The translations under genes were made by a program, and so were the position numbers. Below are positions 12,984 through 21,322 of a stretch of DNA of 23,372 nt, piece by piece. The DNA lies in assembly GCA_019415335.1 (NCBI GenBank), contig DXKH01000048.1, forward strand, positions 1 to 23,372, in the 5' to 3' direction. The stretch comes from Citrobacter sp. GTDB lineage: Bacteria; Pseudomonadota; Gammaproteobacteria; Enterobacterales; Enterobacteriaceae. Positions within the stretch are counted from its first letter, which is position 1, and each line of letters begins with the position of its first letter. Below the pieces are notes generated by a model. That model searched no databases and was not told where the DNA came from. It saw only the letters and a program-made list of their open reading frames with translations.

Positions 12984-14048
12984 ATGACCGAACTGAAGAA
13001 CGATCGTTATCTGCGTGCGCTGCTGCGCCAGCCCGTTGATGTCACCCCGGTATGGATGATGCGCCAGGCGGGCCGCTATTTACCGGAATATAAAGCCACC
13101 CGCGCAGAGGCGGGCGATTTTATGTCGCTGTGCAAAAATGCCGAGCTGGCCTGCGAAGTGACGCTCCAGCCGCTGCGCCGTTATCCGCTTGATGCGGCGA
13201 TCCTCTTCTCGGACATCCTGACCATTCCGGATGCGATGGGGCTGGGGCTCTGGTTTGAAGCCGGCGAAGGTCCGCGTTTCACCGCCCCGGTGGCCTGCAA
13301 AGCCGATGTCGACAAACTGCCGGTTCCCGATCCGGAAGATGAACTGGGCTACGTGATGAATGCGGTACGCACGATTCGTCGCGAGCTGAAAGGCGACGTG
13401 CCGCTGATTGGTTTCTCCGGCAGTCCGTGGACGCTGGCAACCTACATGGTGGAAGGCGGAAGCAGCAAAGCCTTTACCGTGATTAAAAAGATGATGTATG
13501 CCGATCCGAAAACGTTGCATGCGCTGCTTGATAAGCTGGCGAAGAGCGTCACGCTGTATCTCAATGCCCAAATCAAAGCGGGTGCGCAGTCGGTGATGAT
13601 TTTTGACACCTGGGGCGGCGTGCTGACCGGGCGCGATTATCAGCAGTTCTCACTGTATTACATGCACAAAATCGTCGATGGCCTGCTGCGTGAAAACGAC
13701 GGTCGCCGCGTACCGGTGACGCTGTTTACCAAAGGTGGCGGACAGTGGCTGGAAGCCATGGCGGAAACCGGCTGCGATGCGCTCGGACTTGACTGGACCA
13801 CCGATATTGCCGATGCGCGTCGTCGCGTCGGGCATAAAGTGGCCTTGCAGGGCAACATGGACCCGTCGATGCTCTATGCACCTGCGGCGCGTATCGAAGA
13901 AGAAGTGGCGACGATCCTCTCCGGTTTTGGCCAGGGCGAGGGCCATGTCTTTAACCTCGGCCACGGCATTCATCAGGATGTGCCGCCAGAACATGCCGGC
14001 GTTTTTGTAGAGGCGGTTCACCGCTTATCTGCGCAGTATCATAAGTAG
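12984..14048 (+). CDS. hemE: uroporphyrinogen decarboxylase HemE
   Basis: Decarboxylates the four acetate side chains of uroporphyrinogen III to give coproporphyrinogen III in cytoplasmic heme synthesis, without a cofactor. It is 354 residues, as in E. coli. Signature [11 protein letters not shown] (Arg27 and Arg31 bind substrate carboxylates), the [14 protein letters not shown] loop with the catalytic aspartate, [17 protein letters not shown], and the C-terminal [14 protein letters not shown] are all present. AAGGA precedes the ATG at good spacing. nfi starts nine bases after its TAG, so they are probably co-transcribed. Confidence 0.98.
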   Translation: MTELKNDRYLRALLRQPVDVTPVWMMRQAGRYLPEYKATRAEAGDFMSLCKNAELACEVTLQPLRRYPLDAAILFSDILTIPDAMGLGLWFEAGEGPRFTAPVACKADVDKLPVPDPEDELGYVMNAVRTIRRELKGDVPLIGFSGSPWTLATYMVEGGSSKAFTVIKKMMYADPKTLHALLDKLAKSVTLYLNAQIKAGAQSVMIFDTWGGVLTGRDYQQFSLYYMHKIVDGLLRENDGRRVPVTLFTKGGGQWLEAMAETGCDALGLDWTTDIADARRRVGHKVALQGNMDPSMLYAPAARIEEEVATILSGFGQGEGHVFNLGHGIHQDVPPEHAGVFVEAVHRLSAQYHK

Positions 14049-14057
14049 AGCGTCAGT

Positions 14058-14729
14058 ATGGATCTCGCGTCACTACGTGCTCAGCAACGCGATCTGGCCT
14101 CATCGGTGATCCGTGCGGATCGTTTCGATAACGATCCGCCGGAATTGATCGCTGGCGCCGACGTCGGGTTTGAGCAAGGTGGTGAGGTGACGCGAGCCGC
14201 GATGGTGCTGCTGAAATATCCCTCGCTGGAATTGGTCGAATACCAGGTGGCGCGGATCGCCACCACCATGCCTTATATCCCCGGCTTTCTCTCATTTCGC
14301 GAGTATCCCGCGCTGTTGGCTGCGTGGGAGCAATTGTCGCAAAAACCGGATTTGGTGTTTGTGGATGGACACGGTATCTCCCACCCGCGTCGACTCGGCG
14401 TGGCCAGTCACTTTGGGCTGCTAGTGGATGTGCCGACCATTGGAGTGGCGAAAAAGCGTCTGTGCGGCAAATTTTCCCCCCTCGCTGCTGAACCTGGCGC
14501 ACTGGCGCCGTTGATGGATAAAGATGAACAGCTGGCATGGGTCTGGCGCAGCAAAGCGCGCTGTAATCCGCTGTTTATCTCGACAGGCCATCGCGTTGGG
14601 CTGGACAGCGCCCTGGCGTGGGTGCAGCGCTGTATGAACGGCTATCGTCTGCCGGAGCCAACCCGCTGGGCGGATGCCGTGGCATCTGAACGTCCGGCGT
14701 TTATGCGATGGCAGGAAATTCAGCCCTGA
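14058..14729 (+). CDS. nfi: endonuclease V (deoxyinosine 3'-endonuclease) Nfi
   Basis: DNA repair nuclease that nicks near deoxyinosine and other deaminated bases. It has 223 residues. The metal-binding acidic residues are in place: Asp35 in GADVGF, Glu89 in SFREYPAL and Asp110 in VDGHG. The [11 protein letters not shown] wedge segment is also present. The gene starts nine bases after hemE and is followed 41 bases later by yjaG. Confidence 0.97.
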   Translation: MDLASLRAQQRDLASSVIRADRFDNDPPELIAGADVGFEQGGEVTRAAMVLLKYPSLELVEYQVARIATTMPYIPGFLSFREYPALLAAWEQLSQKPDLVFVDGHGISHPRRLGVASHFGLLVDVPTIGVAKKRLCGKFSPLAAEPGALAPLMDKDEQLAWVWRSKARCNPLFISTGHRVGLDSALAWVQRCMNGYRLPEPTRWADAVASERPAFMRWQEIQP

Positions 14730-14770
14730 TTGATGTACACTGCCGCTAATTTCTGATTCGAGAATTCATC

Positions 14771-15361
14771 ATGTTACAAAACCCGATTCATCTGCGTCTG
14801 GAACGTCTGGAAAGCTGGCAGCACGTCACGTTTATGGCCTGCCTGTGTGAGCGCATGTACCCGAACTATGCCATGTTCTGCCAACAGACCGGGTTTGGCG
14901 ACGGACAAGTGTACCGCCGTATTCTGGACCTGATCTGGGAAACGCTGACGGTCAAAGACGCGAAAGTGAATTTCGACAGCCAACTGGAGAAGTTTGAAGA
15001 AGCGATCCCGGCGGCCGACGATTATGACCTGTACGGGGTTTATCCGGCCATTGATGCTTGCGTGGCGTTAAGCGAGTTGGTTCATTCCCGTTTGAGCGGT
15101 GAGACGCTGGAACACGCCATTGAAGTCAGCAAGACGTCCATAACCACCGTTGCGATGCTGGAAATGACCCAGGCAGGTCGAGAAATGAGCGACGAAGAGC
15201 TCAAAGATAACCCGGCGGTGGAGCAAGAGTGGGATATTCAGTGGGAAATATTCCGACTTTTAGCAGACTGCGAAGAACGCGACATTGAGCTGATAAAAGG
15301 GCTTAGAGCAGACCTGCGTGAGGCTGGCGAGAGCAATATCGGTATAAATTTGCAGCAATAA
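14771..15361 (+). CDS. yjaG: YjaG family protein (DUF416), function unknown
   Basis: A 196-residue, mostly helical acidic cytoplasmic protein of the conserved DUF416 family, typical length. It has no signal peptide, membrane segment or recognisable catalytic motif. The N-terminus MLQNPIHLRLERLESWQHV and the SLxSxxVEAL-like central region fit the enterobacterial family, and the gene keeps its usual place between nfi and hupA. I know of no established biochemical role. No strong terminator is visible after it, only a short CACG-AAAA-CGTG hairpin. Confidence 0.93.
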   Translation: MLQNPIHLRLERLESWQHVTFMACLCERMYPNYAMFCQQTGFGDGQVYRRILDLIWETLTVKDAKVNFDSQLEKFEEAIPAADDYDLYGVYPAIDACVALSELVHSRLSGETLEHAIEVSKTSITTVAMLEMTQAGREMSDEELKDNPAVEQEWDIQWEIFRLLADCEERDIELIKGLRADLREAGESNIGINLQQ

Positions 15362-15547
15362 GACACGAAAACGTGATTTAACTTCTGAATTGTCGTACCT
15401 GGAGGCTTCCCTTCCGCCCCCCGTCTGGTCTACATTTGGAGGGCGAAAAAAAGTGGCTATCGGTGCGTGTATGCAGGAGAGTGCTTTTCTGGCATTTCCG
15501 TCGCACTCGATGCTTAGCAAGCGATAAACACATTGTAAGGATAACTT

Positions 15548-15820
15548 ATGAACAAGACTCAACTGATTGATGTAATTGCAGACAAAGCAGAACTGTCCAA
15601 AACCCAGGCTAAAGCTGCTCTGGAATCCACTCTGGCTGCTATTACTGAGTCTCTGAAAGAAGGCGATGCTGTACAACTGGTTGGTTTCGGTACCTTCAAA
15701 GTGAACCACCGTGCTGAGCGCACTGGCCGCAACCCGCAGACCGGTAAAGAAATCAAAATCGCCGCAGCTAACGTGCCGGCGTTTGTTTCTGGTAAAGCAC
15801 TGAAAGACGCAGTTAAGTAA
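15548..15820 (+). CDS. hupA: DNA-binding protein HU-alpha
   Basis: Nucleoid protein of 90 residues; by eye it looks the same as E. coli HU-alpha. The helical dimerisation part (residues 1-45) is followed by the beta-arm with the minor-groove-inserting proline in [12 protein letters not shown] (about residues 58-69). It forms homodimers or heterodimers with HU-beta and bends DNA. A TAAGGAT ribosome site precedes the ATG. The 186 bases upstream hold no gene and should carry its promoter, though I cannot assign -35 and -10 with confidence. Its terminator lies 29 bases after the stop, inside the next reading frame. Confidence 0.99.
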   Translation: MNKTQLIDVIADKAELSKTQAKAALESTLAAITESLKEGDAVQLVGFGTFKVNHRAERTGRNPQTGKEIKIAAANVPAFVSGKALKDAVK

Positions 15821-15832
15821 GACCGCGTGGCT

Positions 15833-16528
15833 GTGAACAGTTTTAATGAAGGGGCGGTTTCGCCCCTTTCGTCTGTCTGGCGTCGCACGTTGACGCTAGC
15901 AGGCGTGCTGTTGCTGACAGCCTGTAGCCATAACGCCTCTCTTCCGCCGTTTACCGCCAGTGGGTTTGCTGACAACCAGGGCGCGGTACGTATCTGGCGT
16001 AAAGATGCTTCAGATGGCGTCCATATGCTTTCGGTGTTTAGTCCGTGGCGTAATGGCAGTACCACAACCAGCGAGTACCGCTGGCAGGGTGATTCCCTTT
16101 CACTGATAGAACTCAATATTTATGGCGAACCGCCGGAGCATATCCGCGTGCGTTTTGACGATCGCGGCGAGCTGAGCTTTATGCAGCGCGAAGTCGATGG
16201 CCGTAAACAGCAGTTGTCGAACGATCAAATCGAATTATACCGTTATCGTGCTGAGCAGATCCGCCAGACCAGCGATGCATTGCGTCAGGGGCGGGTGGTC
16301 TTGCGTCAGGGACGCTGGCATGCCGCTGAACGTACGGTTACCACCTGCGAAGGCGAGACGATGAAGCCGGATTTAGATGCCTGGGCGATGAGTCATATTG
16401 AGCGCCGCCAGAGCCGTTCCTCTGTTGACGTCAGCGTGGCATGGCTGGAGGCGCCCGAAGGGTCACAGCTTCTGCTGGTGGCGAATTCCGACTTCTGCCA
16501 CTGGCAGCCAAAAGAAAAAACGTTTTGA
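15833..16528 (+). CDS. yjaH: YjaH predicted lipoprotein (DUF1481)
   Basis: About 231 residues from the GTG at 15833; an in-frame GTG at 15827 would add two. I chose 15833 because the resulting MNSF start and length fit my recollection of E. coli YjaH; neither start has a good ribosome site. After basic residues comes a hydrophobic stretch ending in a lipobox (GVLLLTAC, with the cysteine as lipidation site), so it is probably an envelope lipoprotein. The remainder belongs to the DUF1481 family, function unknown. The hupA terminator hairpin lies within codons 6-13, so translation must read through it. Confidence 0.88.
   Translation: MNSFNEGAVSPLSSVWRRTLTLAGVLLLTACSHNASLPPFTASGFADNQGAVRIWRKDASDGVHMLSVFSPWRNGSTTTSEYRWQGDSLSLIELNIYGEPPEHIRVRFDDRGELSFMQREVDGRKQQLSNDQIELYRYRAEQIRQTSDALRQGRVVLRQGRWHAAERTVTTCEGETMKPDLDAWAMSHIERRQSRSSVDVSVAWLEAPEGSQLLLVANSDFCHWQPKEKTF
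15849..15869 (+). terminator. hupA terminator-like hairpin inside the yjaH 5' coding end
   Basis: AAGGGGCG pairs with CGCCCCTTT across a GTTT loop. It lies 29 bases after the hupA stop and overlaps the first codons of yjaH. The T-run is short (three T, then CGTCT), so termination may be partial, letting some transcripts enter yjaH. Confidence 0.7.
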
Positions 16529-16533
16529 TGGGT

Positions 16534-16608
16534 GCCGGATGGCGGCTTACGCCTTATCCGGCCTACACCAGACATTCTGTAGGCCGGATAAGCGTAGCGC
16601 CATCAGGC
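16534..16608. repeat. REP pair (BIME) between yjaH and zraP
   Basis: Two inversely oriented REP units: 16534-16567 begins GCCGGATGGCGG and ends CTTATCCGGCCTACA; 16579-16608 begins GTAGGCCGGATAAGCG and ends GCGCCATCAGGC. They are joined by 11 bases. This is the classical enterobacterial BIME arrangement between two convergent genes, where it can stabilise 3' ends and bind gyrase or IHF. Confidence 0.93.
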
Positions 16609-16614
16609 AAAACA

Positions 16615-17046
16615 TTACCAGCGCCCCATTCCCATATGACCGCCGCCACCGCATCCGCCGTACCCCATCCCCATCCCGCCAGGGACACCGGCCTGAGCCA
16701 TGGCGACATCCCGTTTCACCCGCTGTTCATCCAGTGACTGCCTTAAGGATTCCATCTCCTTCGCTACCGCATTGATTTTAGAGGTATCCGGCGGATTCGT
16801 TGCTAACAGAGCATTGTACTCATAGCGTTTGGACATCAGTTGCTGGCGCAGGGCGTTAGTCTGGTTGTAAAAGTCATTATGGATTTTCTGCGCGGCAGCC
16901 TGCTGCTCTGCGCTCAGTCCACCGCCATTCTGTTGCCACATGCCACCGCCGTTCCCCCAGTGATGTCGCGCCAGTGCGGGGCTGGAGCTCAGTACCATCA
17001 GAGAGAGTGCGATCAGTGCCAGGCCTGCTTTCGTGTTCCGTTTCAT
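16615..17046 (-). CDS. zraP: periplasmic zinc-binding stress protein ZraP
   Basis: Secreted chaperone-like protein of the CpxP/Spy/ZraP family, about 143 residues. The signal peptide KRNTKAGLALIALSLMVLSS...ALA ends near residue 26. A His- and Gly-rich N-terminal stretch (RHHWGNGGGMW), a helical LSAEQQAAAQKIHNDFYNQ hook region, and a metal-binding tail (GGCGGGGHMGMG) follow. Two ATGs are adjacent; I chose 17046 because it is seven bases from the AGGAGG and gives the E. coli-like MKRNT start (17049 adds one Met). By family it binds zinc and restrains ZraS signalling. A sigma-54 promoter precedes it. Confidence 0.95.
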   Translation of the reverse strand: MKRNTKAGLALIALSLMVLSSSPALARHHWGNGGGMWQQNGGGLSAEQQAAAQKIHNDFYNQTNALRQQLMSKRYEYNALLATNPPDTSKINAVAKEMESLRQSLDEQRVKRDVAMAQAGVPGGMGMGYGGCGGGGHMGMGRW

Positions 17047-17082
17047 CATTTATCCTCCTGTGGGTGGTCTTATCTTCCGTAT

Positions 17083-17098
17083 TGCATCTTCCGTGCCA
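17083..17098 (-). promoter_or_regulatory. sigma-54 promoter of zraP
   Basis: On the minus strand, TGGCACGGAAGATGCA has GG and GC separated by exactly ten bases, near the sigma-54 consensus TGGCACG-N4-TTGCA. It lies about 35 bases upstream of the zraP start. Confidence 0.88.
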
Positions 17099-17150
17099 GA
17101 CCGATTCTTCCCGCCCGGCGCGGGTTCTGGCGACGCACAGGCCAGCAAAG

Positions 17151-17167
17151 CGAGTAAAAATGACTCG
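17151..17167. promoter_or_regulatory. ZraR binding palindrome, site 1
   Basis: CGAGTAAAAATGACTCG is a palindrome with perfect five-base arms. It shares its core with a second, inverted site centred 31 bases away, and lies between the divergent sigma-54 promoters, where the enhancer-binding protein ZraR is expected to bind. Assignment to ZraR is from context. Confidence 0.7.
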
Positions 17168-17182
17168 TCGGAAGGGCGCAGT

Positions 17183-17197
17183 GGGTCATTTTTACCC
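17183..17197. promoter_or_regulatory. ZraR binding palindrome, site 2
   Basis: GGGTCATTTTTACCC; its reverse complement GGGTAAAAATGACCC shares the GTAAAAATGAC core with site 1. The 31-base centre spacing is about three helical turns, putting both sites on one DNA face. Confidence 0.7.
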
Positions 17198-17247
17198 GGT
17201 GGTGTCGGCAGTTTGTGTGGCAAGACAGGGATACGGGCCGCGAAAAG

Positions 17248-17263
17248 TGGCATGCTTTCTGCT
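17248..17263 (+). promoter_or_regulatory. sigma-54 promoter of zraSR
   Basis: TGGCATGCTTTCTGCT has the -24 GG (17249-17250) and -12 GC (17261-17262) ten bases apart. Transcription should start near 17274, about 23 bases before the zraS start codon. Confidence 0.85.
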
Positions 17264-17296
17264 GAAGCAAAGAAGGGATTGAGTCACTCAGAGCTG

Positions 17297-18703
17297 ATGA
17301 GAATGATGCGAGAACATAAGGATACGGTCGCCCGATGGCTGAGCGGGGTGCTACCCGCTGTCATCCTGATTCTGGTTGGGCTATTTGCCGTGATGGTGAT
17401 CCGTGATTACGGGCGTGAAAGTGACGCGGCGCGGCAGACGCTGCTGGAAAAAGGCAGCGTGTTGATTCGCGCGCTGGAGTCGGGGACGCGCGTCGGGATG
17501 GGTATGCGGATGCATCATGCTCAGCAGCAAACGCTACTCGAAGAGATGGCGGGGCAGCCTGGCGTACTGTGGTTTGCCGTGACCGATGCGCAGGGCAACG
17601 TTGTCATGCACAGCGATCCTGCCCTGGTCGGGGAAACGCTCTACTCGCCGGCAGAGATGCAAACATTACATCCGGGAGAAGAGGCGCGCTGGCGTGCGCT
17701 TGACGCGACGGATGCGCAGGGGGAAGCCGTTCCGGCGCTGGAGATCTATCGTCAGTTCCAGCCGCTGTTTTTCCCTGGCCGACACGGGATGCGCGGGATG
17801 TCGCGTGGCAATGGCGGAATGCCAGGCTCTGCCCATCAGTCTATTTTTATCGCTTTTGATGCCAGTGAGTTGGCCGTGACGCAGGCGCGTGAGTGGCGCA
17901 ATACGCTGATTATGCTTTTCGCGCTGACCACGGTACTACTGGCGACCCTCCTGACGTTTTTCTGGTATCGGCGATACCTGCGTTCTCGCCAGCTTTTGCA
18001 GGATGAGATGAACCGCAAAGAGAAGCTGGTGGCGCTCGGGCATCTGGCGGCGGGCGTCGCGCACGAGATTCGTAATCCGCTTTCTTCCATCAAAGGGCTG
18101 GCAAAGTACTTTGCTGAGCGCGCACCGGCGGGCGGCGAAGCGCATGAACTGGCGCAGGTGATGGCGAAAGAGGCCGATCGTTTAAACCGGGTGGTCAGTG
18201 AACTGCTGGAACTGGTGAAGCCCGCGCATTTATCCCTGCAGTCGGTGGATCTGAATGCGGTGATCACTCATTCTCTCCAGTTGGTCAGCCAGGACGCACA
18301 GAGCCGGGCGATCGATCTGCAATTTGTGCCTGACTCTGCGCTACCGCGCATTCAGGCCGACCCGGACCGACTGACGCAGGTGCTGCTGAATCTTTATTTG
18401 AACGCGATTCATGCCATCGATCGGCAGGGGACCATTCGCGTTGAGGCGAGCACAAGCGGAGCCGATCGCGTTAAAATCACCGTTGCAGACAGCGGGAAAG
18501 GGATTGCGCCGGAACAGCTGGCCGCCATTTTTACCCCTTACTTCACGACCAAAGCGGACGGTACGGGGCTGGGGCTGGCGGTGGTACAGAACATCATTGA
18601 ACAGCATGGCGGGACGATTCAGGCAGACAGCCCGCCGGGTAAGGGCGCAACGTTTACCCTCTGGCTCCCGGTGACGTTAACACGTAAGGATTCACAAGGA
18701 TGA
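17297..18703 (+). CDS. zraS: sensor histidine kinase ZraS
   Basis: Membrane sensor kinase of the Zra zinc/envelope-stress system; 468 residues against about 465 in E. coli. Order: membrane segment at about 15-35; a Met- and His-containing periplasmic sensor (GMGMRMHH, RHGMRGMSRGNGGMP); second membrane segment (LIMLFALTTVLLATLLTFFWY); H-box GVAHEIRNPLSS with the phospho-acceptor His256; N-box NLYLNAIHAI; G-boxes DSGKGI and GTGLGL. The frame stays open back to 17033, but that extension runs through the sigma-54 promoter and ZraR sites. The start at 17297 gives a residue-for-residue fit to the E. coli N-terminus. It overlaps zraR by four bases. Confidence 0.95.
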   Translation: MRMMREHKDTVARWLSGVLPAVILILVGLFAVMVIRDYGRESDAARQTLLEKGSVLIRALESGTRVGMGMRMHHAQQQTLLEEMAGQPGVLWFAVTDAQGNVVMHSDPALVGETLYSPAEMQTLHPGEEARWRALDATDAQGEAVPALEIYRQFQPLFFPGRHGMRGMSRGNGGMPGSAHQSIFIAFDASELAVTQAREWRNTLIMLFALTTVLLATLLTFFWYRRYLRSRQLLQDEMNRKEKLVALGHLAAGVAHEIRNPLSSIKGLAKYFAERAPAGGEAHELAQVMAKEADRLNRVVSELLELVKPAHLSLQSVDLNAVITHSLQLVSQDAQSRAIDLQFVPDSALPRIQADPDRLTQVLLNLYLNAIHAIDRQGTIRVEASTSGADRVKITVADSGKGIAPEQLAAIFTPYFTTKADGTGLGLAVVQNIIEQHGGTIQADSPPGKGATFTLWLPVTLTRKDSQG

Positions 18704-20025
18704 TTCGCGCAAAGATCGACATTCTGGTGGTGGATGACGACGTCAGCCACTGCACTATATTACAGGCATTACTGCGGGGGTGGGGCTATGACGTCGCGCT
18801 GGCCTACAGCGGACGCGCCGCACTTGAGCAAGTGCGTGAACACGTCTTTGACCTCGTGCTGTGCGATGTACGCATGGCAGAGATGGACGGCATCGAGACG
18901 CTGAAAGAGATCAAGGCGCTGAACCCGGCCATTCCGGTGTTAATCATGACCGCGTTTTCCAGCGTGGAGACGGCGGTAGAGGCGCTAAAAACCGGCGCGC
19001 TGGATTACTTAATCAAACCGCTGGATTTTGACAACCTACAAACGACGCTGGAAAACGCGCTGGCGCATACGCGAGCGCCCGCCAGCGAGCTGCCGTCGGT
19101 TTCTGCCTCCCAGTTTGGGATGGTCGGCAAAAGCCCGGCGATGCAGCAATTGCTGAGTGAGATTGCGATGGTTGCCCCTTCGGATGCGACGGTGCTGATT
19201 CATGGTGATTCCGGCACCGGGAAAGAGCTGGTGGCACGGGCACTACACGCCAGCAGCGCGAGAAGCGACAAACCGCTGGTGACGCTGAACTGTGCAGCGC
19301 TCAATGAGTCACTGCTGGAATCTGAGCTGTTCGGCCATGAAAAAGGGGCATTTACCGGGGCCGACAAACGCCGGGAAGGGCGCTTTGTCGAAGCCGATGG
19401 CGGCACGCTGTTTCTTGATGAGATTGGTGATATCTCGCCGATGATGCAGGTGCGGTTGCTGCGAGCGATTCAGGAACGCGAAGTTCAGCGCGTGGGCAGC
19501 AACCAGACGATCTCAGTTGATGTCCGTCTGATTGCCGCGACCCATCGCGATCTGGCGCAAGAGGTGCAGGCCGGACGTTTTCGTCAGGATCTCTACTACC
19601 GCCTGAACGTGGTGACGATTGAAATGCCCGCGCTGCGTCAACGGCAGGAAGATATCCCCCTGTTGGCTGACCACTTTCGTCAGCGGTTTGCTGAACGCAA
19701 CCGTAAGGCGGTGAAAGGGTTTACCCCACGGGCGATGGATTTGCTGATTCACTACGACTGGCCGGGGAATATTCGCGAACTGGAAAATGCGATTGAGCGT
19801 TCAGTGGTGCTGCTGACCGGAGAGTATATCTCTGAGCGTGAACTGCCGCTGGCGATTGCGAGTCAGCCGCTGCCGCTCGTGGCGGATCAGGCCATTCAGC
19901 CGCTGGTGGAAGTTGAAAAAGAGGTGATTCTGGCGGCGCTGGAGAAAACGGGCGGCAACAAAACGGAAGCCGCCCGTCAGTTAGGGATTACGCGAAAGAC
20001 GCTACTGGCGAAACTTTTGCGTTAG
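18700..20025 (+). CDS. zraR: sigma-54-dependent response regulator ZraR
   Basis: NtrC-type activator of 441 residues, as in E. coli. The receiver domain (about 1-120) has the acidic pocket Asp12-14, the phosphorylation site Asp56 (VLCDVRMAEMDG) and the conserved lysine in LIKPLDF. The AAA+ domain has Walker A GDSGTGKE, the sigma-54 contact loop GAFTGA, Walker B GGTLFLDEIGD and RxDLYYRLNV. A C-terminal Fis-type helix-turn-helix (NKTEAARQLGITRKTLLAKL) binds DNA. By family it is phosphorylated by ZraS and activates zraP and zraSR from the intergenic sites. The ATG overlaps the zraS TGA; its TAG overlaps the stop of convergent purD. Confidence 0.97.
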   Translation: MIRAKIDILVVDDDVSHCTILQALLRGWGYDVALAYSGRAALEQVREHVFDLVLCDVRMAEMDGIETLKEIKALNPAIPVLIMTAFSSVETAVEALKTGALDYLIKPLDFDNLQTTLENALAHTRAPASELPSVSASQFGMVGKSPAMQQLLSEIAMVAPSDATVLIHGDSGTGKELVARALHASSARSDKPLVTLNCAALNESLLESELFGHEKGAFTGADKRREGRFVEADGGTLFLDEIGDISPMMQVRLLRAIQEREVQRVGSNQTISVDVRLIAATHRDLAQEVQAGRFRQDLYYRLNVVTIEMPALRQRQEDIPLLADHFRQRFAERNRKAVKGFTPRAMDLLIHYDWPGNIRELENAIERSVVLLTGEYISERELPLAIASQPLPLVADQAIQPLVEVEKEVILAALEKTGGNKTEAARQLGITRKTLLAKLLR

Positions 20026-21311
20026 TTCTGTTCACGCTCAATGGCGCGCCAGCCGATATCTTTACGGCAGAAACAGTCGTCCCAGTGGATATCGGTCATT
20101 AAGGCATAGGCGCGTTTCTGCGCCTCAGCCACCGTATCACCCAGCGCAGTGACGCACAGCACGCGACCCCCGCTGGTGACGACCTGATCGTCATCGGTCA
20201 GTTGGGTGCCGGCGTGGAACACTTTACCGTCTGCCACTTCTTCCAGCGGCAGACCGTGGATCACGTCACCGGTGCGATAATCGCCAGGATAACCGCCCGC
20301 CGCCATCACCACGCCGAGCGAGGCACGCTCGTCCCACTCCGATTTTTGCTCATCCAGTTTGCCTTCGCAGGCCGCCAGGCAGAGCTCAACCAGATCGGAC
20401 TTCATACGCAGCATGATGGGCTGCGTTTCCGGATCGCCAAAGCGGCAGTTAAATTCGATCACCTTCGGGTTGCCCTGCTTGTCGATCATCAGACCGGCAT
20501 ACAGGAAACCAGTATAGGTGTTACCTTCTGCCGCCATGCCTTTGACGGTTGGCCAGATGATGCGTTCCATCGTGCGCTGGTGGACGTCGTCCGTCACCAC
20601 CGGCGCCGGAGAATAGGCGCCCATACCGCCGGTGTTCAGGCCGGTGTCGCCATCGCCTACGCGCTTATGATCCTGACTGGTCGCCATCGGCAAGACGTGC
20701 TCGCCGTCGACCATCACGATAAAGCTGGCTTCTTCGCCGTCGAGAAACTCTTCAATCACGATGCGATGACCCGCGTCGCCAAACGCGTTGCCAGCCAGCA
20801 TGTCCTGTACGGCGGCTTCGGCTTCTTCCAGCGTCATTGCGACAATCACACCCTTACCGGCAGCCAGACCGTCAGCCTTGATGACGATCGGCGCGCCTTT
20901 CTCACGCAGATACGCGAGGGCCGGTTCGACTTCGGTAAAGTTCTGGTATTCGGCCGTCGGGATTTGGTGACGAGCAAGGAAATCCTTGGTGAACGCTTTG
21001 GAGCCTTCGAGTTGTGCGGCACCTGCGGTTGGGCCGAAGATTTTCAGGCCCGCCGCACGGAAGGTATCGACCACGCCTTTCACCAGCGGCGCTTCCGGGC
21101 CAACGATCGTCAGGTCGATCTTTTCACTCTGAGCAAAGTTCAGCAGCGCCGGAATGTCGGTCGCGCTAATGGCGACGTTTTGTAGCGTCGGTTCCAGTGC
21201 AGTACCGGCGTTACCCGGCGCAACAAACACGGTTGCCACTTTCGGTGACTGAGCGGCTTTCCACGCCAGAGCGTGCTCGCGCCCGCCGTTTCCGATAACT
21301 AATACTTTCAT
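20022..21311 (-). CDS. purD: phosphoribosylamine-glycine ligase (GAR synthetase) PurD
   Basis: ATP-grasp enzyme joining phosphoribosylamine and glycine with ATP in step two of purine synthesis. It has 429 residues, the E. coli length. [25 protein letters not shown] (ATP site) and CRFGDPETQ (family signature) are intact. Residue 225 is Leu (codon CTG, 20637-20639) in [14 protein letters not shown], where the motif I know is DTGPNTGGMG. The frame allows a start at 21323, but the ATG at 21311 follows a GGAGCGAG ribosome site and gives the [10 protein letters not shown] family start, 11 bases after purH. No terminator separates it from convergent zraR. Confidence 0.97.
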   Translation of the reverse strand: MKVLVIGNGGREHALAWKAAQSPKVATVFVAPGNAGTALEPTLQNVAISATDIPALLNFAQSEKIDLTIVGPEAPLVKGVVDTFRAAGLKIFGPTAGAAQLEGSKAFTKDFLARHQIPTAEYQNFTEVEPALAYLREKGAPIVIKADGLAAGKGVIVAMTLEEAEAAVQDMLAGNAFGDAGHRIVIEEFLDGEEASFIVMVDGEHVLPMATSQDHKRVGDGDTGLNTGGMGAYSPAPVVTDDVHQRTMERIIWPTVKGMAAEGNTYTGFLYAGLMIDKQGNPKVIEFNCRFGDPETQPIMLRMKSDLVELCLAACEGKLDEQKSEWDERASLGVVMAAGGYPGDYRTGDVIHGLPLEEVADGKVFHAGTQLTDDDQVVTSGGRVLCVTALGDTVAEAQKRAYALMTDIHWDDCFCRKDIGWRAIEREQN

Positions 21312-21322
21312 GTCTCGCTCCA

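Noticed and set aside
15410..15450. Possible terminator in the yjaG-hupA interval (CGCCC...GGGCG next to an A-run)
   Set aside because: The A-run follows the hairpin on the plus strand, and on the minus strand the T-run precedes it, so neither orientation makes a terminator.
16534..16608. BIME considered as a CRISPR or mobile-element remnant
   Set aside because: Only two units in inverted orientation, with sequence typical of REP elements; no spacers, transposase or target duplication.
17033..17296. Upstream extension of zraS giving a 556-residue protein
   Set aside because: It would cover the sigma-54 promoters, the palindromes and the zraP start; the ATG at 17297 matches the E. coli start and lies just after the predicted transcription start.
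20202..21185. 327-residue open frame on the plus strand within purD
   Set aside because: Antisense shadow of purD; low-complexity His/Arg-rich translation typical of a complementary frame.
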